Of a stretch of DNA of 41,993 nt, positions 32,380 to 40,546 are shown piece after piece. Position 1 is the stretch's first letter. Every line of letters starts with the position of its first letter. The DNA lies in the IMG/VR virus record IMGVR_UViG_3300008735_001084, positions 1 through 41,993 of that record. One strand, given 5' to 3'. The notes beneath the pieces were generated by a model, which was not told the DNA's origin, made no database searches, and saw only the letters and a program-made list of their open reading frames with translations. The translations under genes were made by a program, and so were the position numbers. The DNA comes from a virus.

Positions 32380-33449
32380 AAAAATATATAGCATTAATAT
32401 TATGTTTTGTTGTGGCTAGTTGCTCTATGGTATATGCAGGCCTCAATAAAGAAACAGTAGAAAAAGTAAAGCAGGCAACCGTTTTTATTGTGATGAAAAG
32501 TTTTAATAATTCATCTATAAATAATCCCGATGGTACAGGATTATGTAGTGGTTTTGTTATTAACGAAAAGCGTCATATAGTCACAAATTATCATTGTATA
32601 CACAATGCAGAAGAATTAAAGTTAGCATTTTATGATAAAGATGATTGGAACGTATATGAAGTAGTAGTTATAGGAAAAGATCCTCTTTCTGATTTAGCAG
32701 TTATTCATATACCAGAACGAAAAAAGCCTTTACCTTATCTAGAATGGTCAGATGAAGAACCGTGGGACGGAATGGATGTATTTGCAGTAGGCCATCCATT
32801 TGGTATGATTTGGTCTGTTACTAAGGGCATCATAAGCAATCAAAAAAGGCATATAAGAACGCCTTATGTTAGATTACTTCAAACAGATGTTGCTATTAAT
32901 TCTGGAAATTCAGGTGGACCTTTAGTAAACACCGCCGGAAAAGTTGTAGGTGTTAATGCAATGATTATTAATCCTTCGCCTACACCTGTAAAAACAAATA
33001 TAGGGATGGCTTTATCTGTACGCAATGACGATGCTAAAGAAATTGTAGACATAATTAAAGAAGGTAAAGAAGTAATAAGGCCTATGTTAGGTGTGCAGAT
33101 AGCAGATTTAACACCGCTAAATAGAGATACAATAGCAAATATGCCAGAAGTAAAAGAAGCCGGAATAACTGTTCCTAATACATTTGGTTGTTTTATTGCT
33201 CCTATGGTAGGTATACCAGAAGGGCTAGAACAGTTTGATGTTATTGTAGGACTAGATGGTAAAGCAATTAATAGGCAAGAAGAATTAACAGATATTATAA
33301 AATCTAAAAAAGTAGGTGATGTTGTTAATCTTTTAATTATACGAGATAAACTTTTTAAAAACGTAAATGTTACACTGAAAAAATTAGAAACTGATCCGAG
33401 CACTTTATATGATAAATCAGGGAAAGTCAACCCTCCGAACAATAAGTAG
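32376..33449 (+). CDS. HtrA/DegP-like secreted serine protease with PDZ-like domain
   Basis: 357 aa from ATG 32376. A signal peptide (residues 1-21) precedes a trypsin-like domain with His73 (VTNYHCIH), Asp106 (PLSDLAVI) and Ser179 (GNSGGP). A PDZ-like domain follows (about residues 235-330). DegP-type proteases act in the periplasm on misfolded proteins. Some T4-like marine phages carry such genes. Role could be trimming of host envelope or virion proteins. A longer frame upstream to 32298 belongs to the preceding gene's frame overlap and lacks a signal peptide. Confidence 0.88.
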   Translation: MKKYIALILCFVVASCSMVYAGLNKETVEKVKQATVFIVMKSFNNSSINNPDGTGLCSGFVINEKRHIVTNYHCIHNAEELKLAFYDKDDWNVYEVVVIGKDPLSDLAVIHIPERKKPLPYLEWSDEEPWDGMDVFAVGHPFGMIWSVTKGIISNQKRHIRTPYVRLLQTDVAINSGNSGGPLVNTAGKVVGVNAMIINPSPTPVKTNIGMALSVRNDDAKEIVDIIKEGKEVIRPMLGVQIADLTPLNRDTIANMPEVKEAGITVPNTFGCFIAPMVGIPEGLEQFDVIVGLDGKAINRQEELTDIIKSKKVGDVVNLLIIRDKLFKNVNVTLKKLETDPSTLYDKSGKVNPPNNK

Positions 33450-33453
33450 GTGG

Positions 33454-33897
33454 GTGTTTACATTAGGATTATTTTATTTCGTACCTCTAGTTGCGGAAGG
33501 CAAAGAGTGCGAACAAGGACCAATTGGTTGGGGGTCAGCCCCAACCACAATTATGGTGCAAGAATGTTATAAAAAATTAGATATGATAAGCAGACAACAA
33601 TGGGGAGCCCCCATTCGCCCTGATTTTGGCCTTGCCCAATGTGCTTGTGTAGTAGATTACATAAGAACAGAATATTTCTGTCAAGAAGATTATAATACAT
33701 TCGCAAACGAAAATCCTAATAATGCTGGCATAATTATAGCAAAATATAGCGAACAATGTATTAAAGATGGCGCAATGGGTCCTAATGTTAAAAAACATTA
33801 TTTAGAAAATGAACAAAAGAACCAAGAACAACAAGAAACCAGTACCCCAAAAGAAGAAAAAAAGTCGCCTAGTTGGAATGACATTATTAATAAATAA
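33454..33897 (+). CDS. Secreted Cys-containing hypothetical protein
   Basis: 147 aa from GTG 33454. A short hydrophobic signal-like N-terminus (FTLGLFYFVPLVAEG) is followed by a domain with six Cys residues, likely disulphide-bonded in the periplasm. The C-terminus is Gln/Glu/Lys-rich. It follows the periplasmic protease closely. No family recognised. Confidence 0.55.
   Translation: MFTLGLFYFVPLVAEGKECEQGPIGWGSAPTTIMVQECYKKLDMISRQQWGAPIRPDFGLAQCACVVDYIRTEYFCQEDYNTFANENPNNAGIIIAKYSEQCIKDGAMGPNVKKHYLENEQKNQEQQETSTPKEEKKSPSWNDIINK
33889..33896 (+). promoter_or_regulatory. AATAAATA late-promoter-like motif
   Basis: AATAAATA overlapping the preceding stop, 41 nt before GTG 33938. Confidence 0.4.
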
Positions 33898-33937
33898 ACA
33901 TAATACTTAATTACTTTAAACCTTTAAGGAAATATGA

Positions 33938-34276
33938 GTGGCGGAACAAACCGAACAAAAACTAATAAACGAAACCAATAATATGGAAGCCTCAGCAAAA
34001 CACGATAATATAGAAAATCGTAGAAAACGTAATTGGTTTGCAAGATATTCAATAACTCTAATTATAGTATGTACATTTTTAGGATTAGTAGGTTTGCTAT
34101 TTTTTGCAGTCCTACCAGATAGTGCAAGAGATTTATTAAATATTTTATTAGGTGCTTATGTCGCAGTATTAGCAAAAGCAACTGATTATTGGTTCAAGGA
34201 AAAGGACGACCCTGAAACCCAAGAAGCAGCAAAATTACATGATGCCGAAACTGAAAATGGTAATGGCAATTTGTAA
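33938..34276 (+). CDS. Holin-like membrane protein
   Basis: 112 aa from GTG 33938 with AAGGA 8 nt upstream. Two hydrophobic segments (about residues 34-56 and 64-82) with a DLLNILLGAYVAVLAKATDYWF pattern are reminiscent of phage holins. Both ends are charged. Holins open the inner membrane at lysis. The size and topology fit, but holins vary so much that this remains a candidate. Confidence 0.5.
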   Translation: MAEQTEQKLINETNNMEASAKHDNIENRRKRNWFARYSITLIIVCTFLGLVGLLFFAVLPDSARDLLNILLGAYVAVLAKATDYWFKEKDDPETQEAAKLHDAETENGNGNL

Positions 34277-34279
34277 GAA

Positions 34280-34303
34280 ATGACATTTAATAAAATATGT
34301 CAT
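34280..34303 (+). repeat. Short inverted repeat after the holin-like gene
   Basis: ATGACAT and ATGTCAT arms, 7 bp, separated by 10 AT-only bases. Weak hairpin in the gap between two modules. Confidence 0.4.
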
Positions 34304-34326
34304 ATCTAAGATTATTTCTATAAAAT

Positions 34327-34354
34327 AGTCTTTTGAAGGTTCCTTCAGAAGACT
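34327..34354 (+). terminator. Strong hairpin, putative terminator
   Basis: Arms AGTCTTTTGAAGG and CCTTCAGAAGACT pair over 13 bp with one G-T wobble and a 2-nt loop. No U-run follows on the + strand (AAAATC does), while a short T-run follows on the minus strand. It divides the lysis-like module from the AT-rich biosynthetic cassette. Confidence 0.55.
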
Positions 34355-34381
34355 AAAATCTATATCAATCATTAATTATTA

Positions 34382-35443
34382 ATGTCTAAATACAAATATA
34401 GTGATAAAAAAATAGTATGGTTTCCGGAAAAATTGCAATCTTTTGTTTCCGGAAAAATAACTGCTCCGATATATGTCAGAATAAAACCATTAAATGCATG
34501 TAATCATAAATGTTATTGGTGTGTATACCATGAATCTGATTTATCAGATATGCATAAAGATATGAAAAATAAAGACATGATTAGTGAAGATAAAATGTTA
34601 GAAATTATAGATGATTTATCATCTATAGGAGTCGAAGCAGTTACGTATTCGGGTGGTGGCGAACCTTTAATGCACCCTAGTATAGAAAAAATATTACAAA
34701 AAACATTACATAAAAATATTGCTTTATCGGTTATTACTAACGGTCAATTTCTTAAAAATGATATAGCATCAATCTTAACAAAATCTAGTTGGATACGAGT
34801 TTCTGTTGATTATTGTGACGAAGATAGTTTTGTTTTTAGTAGAAGAATTAATAAAGTATTTTTTAAAGAAATTTTTAATAATATATACGAATTTTCAAAA
34901 ATAAAAGAAAATAGCTGTGATTTCGGAGTAAATTTTATTATTACAAAAGATAATTTTCATAATTTAAATTATGTAACAAATTTATTAAAAGATTGCGGAA
35001 TCGATAATATAAGATTTTCTCCTATGTGGATTACTAATTTTCAGGAGTATCATAAGCCTATAAAAAACGAAATATTTAAAAAAATAGATGAGTTAAGAAT
35101 ATTAGAAAATGATAAATTTAAGATATATTCATCTTATAATCCTTCTGTTATAGAAAATATGGTTACTACTAGACCTTATAAAAAATGTTATGTGATGCAA
35201 TATAATCCTGTTATAGGAGCAGACCTAAATGTTTATGCATGTCATAACCAAGCATATTCACATGATAGTATTATTACTTCATTGAAAGATAAAACATTTA
35301 CAGAAGCATGGTTTAGTAAAGAGGCAATAGAATTTCACAACAACTTTGAATGTCAAAAAATTTGTACTAGTCAGTGTGCCAGTGATAGAAAAAATCTTTT
35401 TATACATGATTTATTATTAGCCCAAGGAGATAGTTTTATATGA
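34382..35443 (+). CDS. Radical SAM protein with SPASM-like C-terminus
   Basis: 353 aa. The [4Fe-4S] motif CNHKCYWC (residues about 40-47) is followed by SGGGEPLMHP, the SAM-binding motif. The C-terminal Cys-rich end (CYVMQY, VYACHNQ, CQKICTSQCASD) fits an auxiliary-cluster SPASM/twitch domain. The enzyme would carry out radical chemistry on a sugar, peptide or small molecule. It heads a five-gene cassette of clearly lower GC than the flanking genes. Overlaps the next gene by 4 bases. Confidence 0.85.
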   Translation: MSKYKYSDKKIVWFPEKLQSFVSGKITAPIYVRIKPLNACNHKCYWCVYHESDLSDMHKDMKNKDMISEDKMLEIIDDLSSIGVEAVTYSGGGEPLMHPSIEKILQKTLHKNIALSVITNGQFLKNDIASILTKSSWIRVSVDYCDEDSFVFSRRINKVFFKEIFNNIYEFSKIKENSCDFGVNFIITKDNFHNLNYVTNLLKDCGIDNIRFSPMWITNFQEYHKPIKNEIFKKIDELRILENDKFKIYSSYNPSVIENMVTTRPYKKCYVMQYNPVIGADLNVYACHNQAYSHDSIITSLKDKTFTEAWFSKEAIEFHNNFECQKICTSQCASDRKNLFIHDLLLAQGDSFI

Positions 35444-36165
35444 ACAATAGATCTAAACAAGTTAGATTTGATGCTTTTAAATTATCAAAAGCAAATGGAG
35501 GGTATCATTATGGAGGTAGCTTTTCGGCTACTGAAATTTTAATTACTTTATATGATAAAGTATTAACAGATAAAGATAAGTTTATTTTAAGTAAAGGACA
35601 TAGTTGTTGGCCGTACTATGTATTATTAAAAGAAAAAGGATTAAATCCTAAATTAGAAGCTCATCCAACATATGATGATAATAATGGGGTGCATTGTACT
35701 ACTGGTAGTTTAGGTCACGGTTTACCTATAGGAATAGGAATGGCTTGGGCAAAAAAATTAAAAAAAGATCAAGGTAGAGTGTTTGTTCTATTAGGAGACG
35801 GTGAATGTCAAGAAGGAACATTATGGGAATCTTTGTTAATTGCATCTCATAGAAATATAGATAATATTATTGCAATTATTGATCATAATAAAATCCAAGG
35901 AGCAGGATTTGTAAATGAAATATTACCAATAAATTGTATAGAAAAAGTTGCTCAAGAATGTAATTGGCATACTATGAATATAGATGGTCATAATGAAAAA
36001 GAAATTTTAACATCATTAATGTATAGAGAAGCAAATAAACCTTTATTAATAATTGCAAATACTATTAAAGGCAAAGGAATAAGTTTCATGGAAAACAAAC
36101 CAGAATGGCATGCCCAATGGCCAGGAGGAGAATTTGAAAAACAACTTATAGAGGAATTATCATGA
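35440..36165 (+). CDS. Transketolase N-terminal (thiamine-PP binding) subunit
   Basis: 241 aa. The TPP-binding domain is intact: SKGHSCWPYY, GSLGHGLPIGIGMAWA, and GDGECQEGTLWESLLIA...IIDHNKIQ, the GDG-x-N magnesium/diphosphate motif. Split transketolases of this kind occur in sugar and surface-glycan clusters. Its partner is the next gene. The exact sugar substrates cannot be told. Confidence 0.88.
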   Translation: MNNRSKQVRFDAFKLSKANGGYHYGGSFSATEILITLYDKVLTDKDKFILSKGHSCWPYYVLLKEKGLNPKLEAHPTYDDNNGVHCTTGSLGHGLPIGIGMAWAKKLKKDQGRVFVLLGDGECQEGTLWESLLIASHRNIDNIIAIIDHNKIQGAGFVNEILPINCIEKVAQECNWHTMNIDGHNEKEILTSLMYREANKPLLIIANTIKGKGISFMENKPEWHAQWPGGEFEKQLIEELS

Positions 36166-36644
36166 GACGACAATTTGGAAAAACTATTGTAAAATTAGCA
36201 GAAAAAGACGAAAAAATAATTTTATTAATAGGAGATGTAGAACAAGAAATGTTAGAATTTAAGAATAAATTTCCTGATAGATTTTTTAATATAGGTATTT
36301 GCGAACAATCAATGATAAGCATAGCAGCAGGAATGGCAATGGAAGGCTTCCGTCCTATTGTATATTCCATAACATCTTTTTTAATTGAAAGACCATTTGA
36401 ACAAATTAAAATAGATATTGACGAACAAAATTTACCTGTTACATTAATAGGCTATTCTGATTATCCTACCCATGGTCCTACTCAACGACCTCTTAATATA
36501 AAAGGATTGGTAGATTTATTTAAAAATATTACAGGTTATTACCCGCGAAATGCTCAAGAAACAGAAAAAGCAATGATAGATTCATATTTGCGTAATTCGC
36601 CTTCTATTATTTCATTAGAACGAGAAGGTTTGCCTTTTTTTTAA
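36162..36644 (+). CDS. Transketolase pyrimidine-binding subunit, lacking the C-terminal domain
   Basis: 160 aa. It holds the PYR domain with the conserved Glu in NIGICEQSMISIAAGMAMEG, which activates the thiamine ring, and GPTQRP. Usual partner subunits are about 300 aa and include a C-terminal transketolase domain. That domain is absent here. Its end (IISLEREGLPFF) is the normal end of the PYR domain, so this looks like a natural short form or a trimmed gene. Overlaps the N-subunit by 4 bases. Confidence 0.82.
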   Translation: MRRQFGKTIVKLAEKDEKIILLIGDVEQEMLEFKNKFPDRFFNIGICEQSMISIAAGMAMEGFRPIVYSITSFLIERPFEQIKIDIDEQNLPVTLIGYSDYPTHGPTQRPLNIKGLVDLFKNITGYYPRNAQETEKAMIDSYLRNSPSIISLEREGLPFF

Positions 36645-36645
36645 A

Positions 36646-37299
36646 ATGAAGACTGCTTTAATAACAGGTTGTAGAAGAGGACTAGGAAAAGAATTATGTA
36701 ATATCTTTTCTTTTAATGAATATAATTTAATATTAAATGCAAAACATAATAATGATGTTTATAATAATTGTAATTATGTTATTGGTGATATAAATCACGA
36801 CAATACTATAAACAAATTATATGATGCCTGCAAATTTACTGGAATTGATGTTTTAATTAATAATGTAGGAATATATGATGATACTTTATTTTTAGAAAAT
36901 TCTATCAATAATTTTACCAATGTAATTAATACAAATTTTATATCTATAGTAAAATTAACACATAAAATTTTACCATTGATGATAGAAAAAAAAGAAGGTA
37001 TAATAATTAATATAAATTCAATTGCTGGTAAAAATGGTAGCAACCGAGAAACTGCATATTCAGCAAGTAAACATGCACTAAAAGGTTTTAGTGATAGTTT
37101 ACAATTTGAAATAACAAAACTAGGAATCAAAATATTAAATGTATATTTAGGAGCGATGCAAACAGATATGACAATTAATAGAAAAGAATATAAAAAATTA
37201 ATTGATCCTGCTGATGCCGCAAAAACTATTTTTAATCTGGTTAATCAACCTGATTCTCTTCGGATTACAGAAATTGAAATTAATAGAAATAATTATTAA
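36646..37299 (+). CDS. Short-chain dehydrogenase/reductase (SDR)
   Basis: 217 aa. The Rossmann TGCRRGLG (TGxxxGxG) is at residues 7-14. INNVG is the NNxG motif, Ser in INSIAG and YSASKHA (YxxxK) complete the active site. It would oxidise or reduce a hydroxyl/keto group with NAD(P). Part of the AT-rich cassette, likely acting on the transketolase product. Confidence 0.88.
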   Translation: MKTALITGCRRGLGKELCNIFSFNEYNLILNAKHNNDVYNNCNYVIGDINHDNTINKLYDACKFTGIDVLINNVGIYDDTLFLENSINNFTNVINTNFISIVKLTHKILPLMIEKKEGIIININSIAGKNGSNRETAYSASKHALKGFSDSLQFEITKLGIKILNVYLGAMQTDMTINRKEYKKLIDPADAAKTIFNLVNQPDSLRITEIEINRNNY

Positions 37300-38099
37300 T
37301 GAAAGAAATACAAGCATTTTTAGATAATATAAATGTATATGACTGTGGGTATGAGAAAATCCGTATATGAAACAAATCAGATGGAGGATATATTTTATTA
37401 AATGATATTTGTGAAAACACCGATACATTAATTAGTATCGGAATCGAAAATGATGTATCATTTGATATAGATTTTACAAAAAAATACAACAAAACAAAAA
37501 TTAATTTATATGATAATACAATAACTACTCTTCCGGTTTCTCATCCTAATTTTAATTTTTTTAAACTAAACGTAGGTAATAAAAATACCAATACTACAAT
37601 TACTTTAGATAAAATTACAAAAGATTTAAATAATAAAACATTATTAAAAATGGATATAGAGTGGGACGAATGGAAAATATTTGAAAAAATAAACACAGAT
37701 ACATTATTAAAATTTAATCAAATGGTAATAGAATTTCATATTATACATATAGATATTAATAATTTTTTTACATCAAATAATATATTAACACCGTATTTTA
37801 ATAATTTTTATACCGAAGTGTATAATAAATTAAATCAAAACCTTTTTACAAAATATAAAAAAATTTTAAAAAAAATATGTAAACATTTTTATATATTTCA
37901 TATTCATGCAAATAATTCATTGCCTAAGTTATCGGTAAATAATAATTCTTTTATACCATTATTAGAATTAAGTTTTGTTAGAAAAGATTTAATCAATACT
38001 GTAAAAAAAACAAAATGTACATATCCAATTTATAATTTAGACTTTCCTAATAAACATTATAAACCTGATATATCATTAGATTTTATTAATAAAACCTAA
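37299..38099 (+). pseudogene. Methyltransferase-like gene interrupted by an in-frame TGA
   Basis: The frame from ATG 37299 (sharing a base with the SDR stop) would give 266 aa but has TGA at codon 24 (37368-37370). Around it the reading is KIRI-stop-NKSDGGYILLNDIC. FkbM-like methyltransferases often have RIGNKxDGGYVL here, so one change GGA to TGA (Gly to stop) explains it. The rest stays in frame to 38099, with ISIGIENDVSFDIDF and LLKMDIEWDEW. No good internal start follows closely; ATG 37650 would leave only 149 aa. It could be a broken gene, a sequencing error or a recoded stop. Confidence 0.75.
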
Positions 38100-38101
38100 A
38101 G

Positions 38102-38371
38102 TTATGTCCATGGTCTTCCTGGTTGAAGTCCACCTGTATTAGCATTATCGGTTAAGTCGCCTGTATTATCTGTGGCATGATACCGTGTAGGCAATCTTGA
38201 TGCATCAAGTGTATTTAAAGTCCTGTGATAAGGTTTTGTGCTATCAGCAGTACCTGAAATAGTACCATCAATTGCAACTGTTTTACCTTGTCGTTTAGCT
38301 TCTGCTATTTGTAATTTTTGGTCTTGTCTGTCTTTTTTTAATGTTAGGTTTGATATACTGTTTGCTGCCAT
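38102..38371 (-). CDS. Small hydrophilic protein, the only minus-strand gene
   Basis: 89 aa on the minus strand with an AAGGAG ribosome binding site ahead of ATG (38371-38369). Its N-terminal half is Lys/Gln-rich and helical; the rest is Thr/Asp-rich and disordered (repeated DNT and TGD). It is convergent with the methyltransferase remnant (2-base gap). A TATAAATA motif on the minus strand (38396-38389) would start transcription right at the ribosome binding site. Function unknown; late virion protein is plausible. Confidence 0.72.
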   Translation of the reverse strand: MAANSISNLTLKKDRQDQKLQIAEAKRQGKTVAIDGTISGTADSTKPYHRTLNTLDASRLPTRYHATDNTGDLTDNANTGGLQPGRPWT

Positions 38372-38383
38372 ATTAAACTCCTT

Positions 38384-38405
38384 GTAAATATTTATAAATA
38401 TTTAC
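38384..38405. promoter_or_regulatory. 22-bp perfect palindrome carrying late-promoter motifs on both strands
   Basis: The 22 bases read the same on both strands (half-site GTAAATATTTA). They contain TATAAATA on the + strand (38393-38400) and on the minus strand (38396-38389). It separates the minus-strand gene from the + strand gene at 38406. It could be a bidirectional late promoter or a dimeric operator. Confidence 0.7.
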
Positions 38406-38654
38406 ATGGCATATGTAAAAATAAATAAGTGGGAATTGACAACCATTCAAGTTTACTATTACATTCCAGACTATGAACACATAGTCAATTTATTCATGTT
38501 TCAAGACGACGATGTTCCTCCTAAGTATCCGCGAATGCAAAAATTCGTTCAATACTGGGAGGAAAACCTTATAGCAAAAATCGAATCTATAAAAATATCT
38601 AGTGCAAATCAGTCTGATGTTAAGAGAGTAGATAAATACTTTCATATTAACTAG
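38406..38654 (+). CDS. Small hypothetical protein
   Basis: 82 aa, ATG directly after the palindrome, without a usable ribosome binding site. Aromatic-rich and soluble. If transcribed from the TATAAATA in the palindrome the mRNA would be leaderless. No family recognised. Confidence 0.55.
   Translation: MAYVKINKWELTTIQVYYYIPDYEHIVNLFMFQDDDVPPKYPRMQKFVQYWEENLIAKIESIKISSANQSDVKRVDKYFHIN
38632..38638 (+). promoter_or_regulatory. ATAAATA late-promoter-like motif
   Basis: GATAAATA within the end of the preceding gene, 65 nt before ATG 38703. Confidence 0.35.
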
Positions 38655-38702
38655 CGGCAGGCGAAGTAGTATACTAACTCTTATACAAGGGAATGTGCTC
38701 CA

Positions 38703-38873
38703 ATGCACTATAATGTCGTATATCAAAAAAATTTACCCCCTTACGTATATCATTACCAGAACATAGAAGCCACCTCAACAGAAGAAGCTAAAAGGATTTT
38801 TCATGCAAAACGTCCTTATAGAGAATACTCTGATGAAATGGTTATTTCTGTTAACGAACGTAAGGATAAGTAA
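38703..38873 (+). CDS. Small hypothetical protein
   Basis: 56 aa with AAGGGA upstream. Tyr-rich N-terminus (HYNVVYQKNLPPYVYHYQN) and a charged helical C-terminus. Function unknown. Confidence 0.55.
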   Translation: MHYNVVYQKNLPPYVYHYQNIEATSTEEAKRIFHAKRPYREYSDEMVISVNERKDK

Positions 38874-38877
38874 TTTC

Positions 38878-38885
38878 AATAAATA
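38878..38885 (+). promoter_or_regulatory. AATAAATA late-promoter-like motif
   Basis: AATAAATA followed by ATGTAT, 25 nt before TTG 38911, with TTGGAG as ribosome binding site between. Layout fits a late promoter with a short leader. Confidence 0.45.
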
Positions 38886-38910
38886 ATGTATATTAATTGG
38901 AGTTCTAGCC

Positions 38911-39834
38911 TTGCGATTCAAAGAATTAATAACAGAGATAACAGCAGGTCATCGTGTAGAAAAAATGTGGGTCGGACAATACGGTCTTCCTACCCAAAAA
39001 AGAATAGAACACGGTCAGCAAATTATTGGCGAATGGAATAGCAAGTACAACATATGGGTTGTTGCACATAACCCTGGCGCTGATACAGAATTAGAAGTTA
39101 CTACAAAACCTATCCCTCATCCCTTTATAGGCGAATTTAGAAAACAGTTTGGACAGTCATCGGACTTACCGGATGGTTATGAAGATCTACCGCAAGAAGA
39201 ATTTGACAGATTATTACAACGTAAGTATGACGGACCTAGAGAATACCGTGTTATGACATTAACATTAATAGAAGAAGTAATGGTAACTGATGATAACAAG
39301 GTTTATGGTAAAAGAGTTTCCTGGGTCCAAAAAACTCCAGAAGGTGCAGGCTCAGAAATAAACATGGTAGAATTTTATATTTGGCTTATGAATACATTTA
39401 ATACTGCTATTGTTTCTGATTATACACAGAGCAAAGGTGGTGCTTCAATTTGGAAGAAATTGGCAAAAGATCCTAGGGTTGATATGTTTGGATATAGCCC
39501 AGAAGGAAAAGGTAAATTTAGTCAAGTAGATGCTGAAGGCGATGCTGACTTATGGGACACATGGACACGTGACGACAAAGAAATAGTAGACCAAGCTCAA
39601 TCTGCAAGGAAATCTGCTTGGGGAACTACAGAATTAGACCAAGCGGTTTGGCAAGTACATAAAGATTGGAATGAAGGTAAAATTTCAAAAGAAGAAGCCA
39701 AACAAAAAGAAGCAGAAATGCGACAACAAGAAATGGATATAAGGCAAGCAGTATATGACGCACGTGACGAAACCGAATATACTAGACGTAATCAAATTTT
39801 TATTGTTCCTAGCAACCGTAGTATGCATAGTTAG
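38911..39834 (+). CDS. Hypothetical protein with capsid-targeting-like N-terminus
   Basis: 307 aa from TTG 38911 with TTGGAG upstream. MRFKELITEITAGHR resembles the T4 capsid targeting sequence (MKTYQEFIAE) with a possible gp21-type cleavage site after ITE. The middle has Trp-rich segments; the C-terminus (about 230-290) is a charged helical region rich in Lys, Glu and Gln. A late motif lies upstream. It may be an internal head protein delivered with DNA. No enzyme motif seen. Confidence 0.6.
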   Translation: MRFKELITEITAGHRVEKMWVGQYGLPTQKRIEHGQQIIGEWNSKYNIWVVAHNPGADTELEVTTKPIPHPFIGEFRKQFGQSSDLPDGYEDLPQEEFDRLLQRKYDGPREYRVMTLTLIEEVMVTDDNKVYGKRVSWVQKTPEGAGSEINMVEFYIWLMNTFNTAIVSDYTQSKGGASIWKKLAKDPRVDMFGYSPEGKGKFSQVDAEGDADLWDTWTRDDKEIVDQAQSARKSAWGTTELDQAVWQVHKDWNEGKISKEEAKQKEAEMRQQEMDIRQAVYDARDETEYTRRNQIFIVPSNRSMHS

Positions 39835-39949
39835 TTGTTCGCAAAAATGCAGAGATAGCATCTCAAAAAATTTAGAGTGGGACTGTTTAGTAAAACAAAC
39901 AGAAATACCTGATGAGCCAAGAGAGCTGGGACCAGAAAAACTTCGATGA
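39755..39949 (+). CDS. Small lipoprotein nested over two gene ends
   Basis: 64 aa. It starts inside the end of the preceding gene (80-base overlap) and runs 38 bases into the next. A hydrophobic helix (IKFLLFLATVVCIVSC) ends in a plausible lipobox with Cys at residue 28. Small lipoproteins near lysis genes can be outer spanins, but no inner partner is identified. Confidence 0.5.
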   Translation: MTHVTKPNILDVIKFLLFLATVVCIVSCSQKCRDSISKNLEWDCLVKQTEIPDEPRELGPEKLR

Positions 39950-40535
39950 ATTTCATCCACATAAAGAAACAATTTTTGCTGATGTTCCTGTAGACAGAAC
40001 TGCTGTCGATAACCTTCTACGATTAAATTATACTAATCAACTAAGACTTACATTAATGGCTGATACAAAAGCCAATATAATGATAACAGTTTCTTCAATT
40101 GTTTTTTCTATTTGTTTAGCAAATATAACAAATTCTGCATTAACACTTCCGTTATCCTTTTTAGGTTCGTGTTCGACTATATCATTGGTATTTGCTATTA
40201 TTGTTATAATGCCTAAAATAGATTATCCTAGAACAAAAACAGGACATATAGATAAGAACTCACCATTTTATAATCCATTATTTTTTGGACATTTTGCTCA
40301 TATAGATATTAGAGAATATAAAAATGAATATAAAGCTCGACTAATGAAAGACGAATTTATTACAGATGCTCTTGTTAGTGATATATATGGCATTGGTCGT
40401 GTAATTGCTACAAATAAATTTAAGTATTTGCGATATAGTTATATAACATTTTTAATTGGCTTAGCAGGAACTATTGGTTCTTTTTTTATTATAAATTTGC
40501 CAGATATAGTAAATACCTTTAGTAAATTGTTATAA
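39912..40535 (+). CDS. Membrane protein resembling Pycsar effector PycTM (DUF5706-like)
   Basis: 207 aa. The N-terminal helix and first membrane segment LMADTKANIMITVSSIVFSICLANI match the pattern (A)D-x-KA-x-I-M-I-x-V-(N/S)-x-I of the PycTM/DUF5706 family. A second membrane segment (about residues 77-100) and a third (about 175-197) follow. In bacteria PycTM is a membrane effector of cyclic-pyrimidine Pycsar defence that disrupts the membrane. Here no cyclase is near, so a phage use (lysis, exclusion of other phages, or a decoy) is inferred. Confidence 0.6.
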   Translation: MSQESWDQKNFDEFHPHKETIFADVPVDRTAVDNLLRLNYTNQLRLTLMADTKANIMITVSSIVFSICLANITNSALTLPLSFLGSCSTISLVFAIIVIMPKIDYPRTKTGHIDKNSPFYNPLFFGHFAHIDIREYKNEYKARLMKDEFITDALVSDIYGIGRVIATNKFKYLRYSYITFLIGLAGTIGSFFIINLPDIVNTFSKLL

Positions 40536-40546
40536 AGGAATTATGA

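Noticed and set aside
32879-33442. 187-aa minus-strand frame opposite the HtrA-like protease
   Set aside because: The + strand has a full catalytic triad and signal peptide; the minus frame is Ser/Ile-rich shadow sequence.
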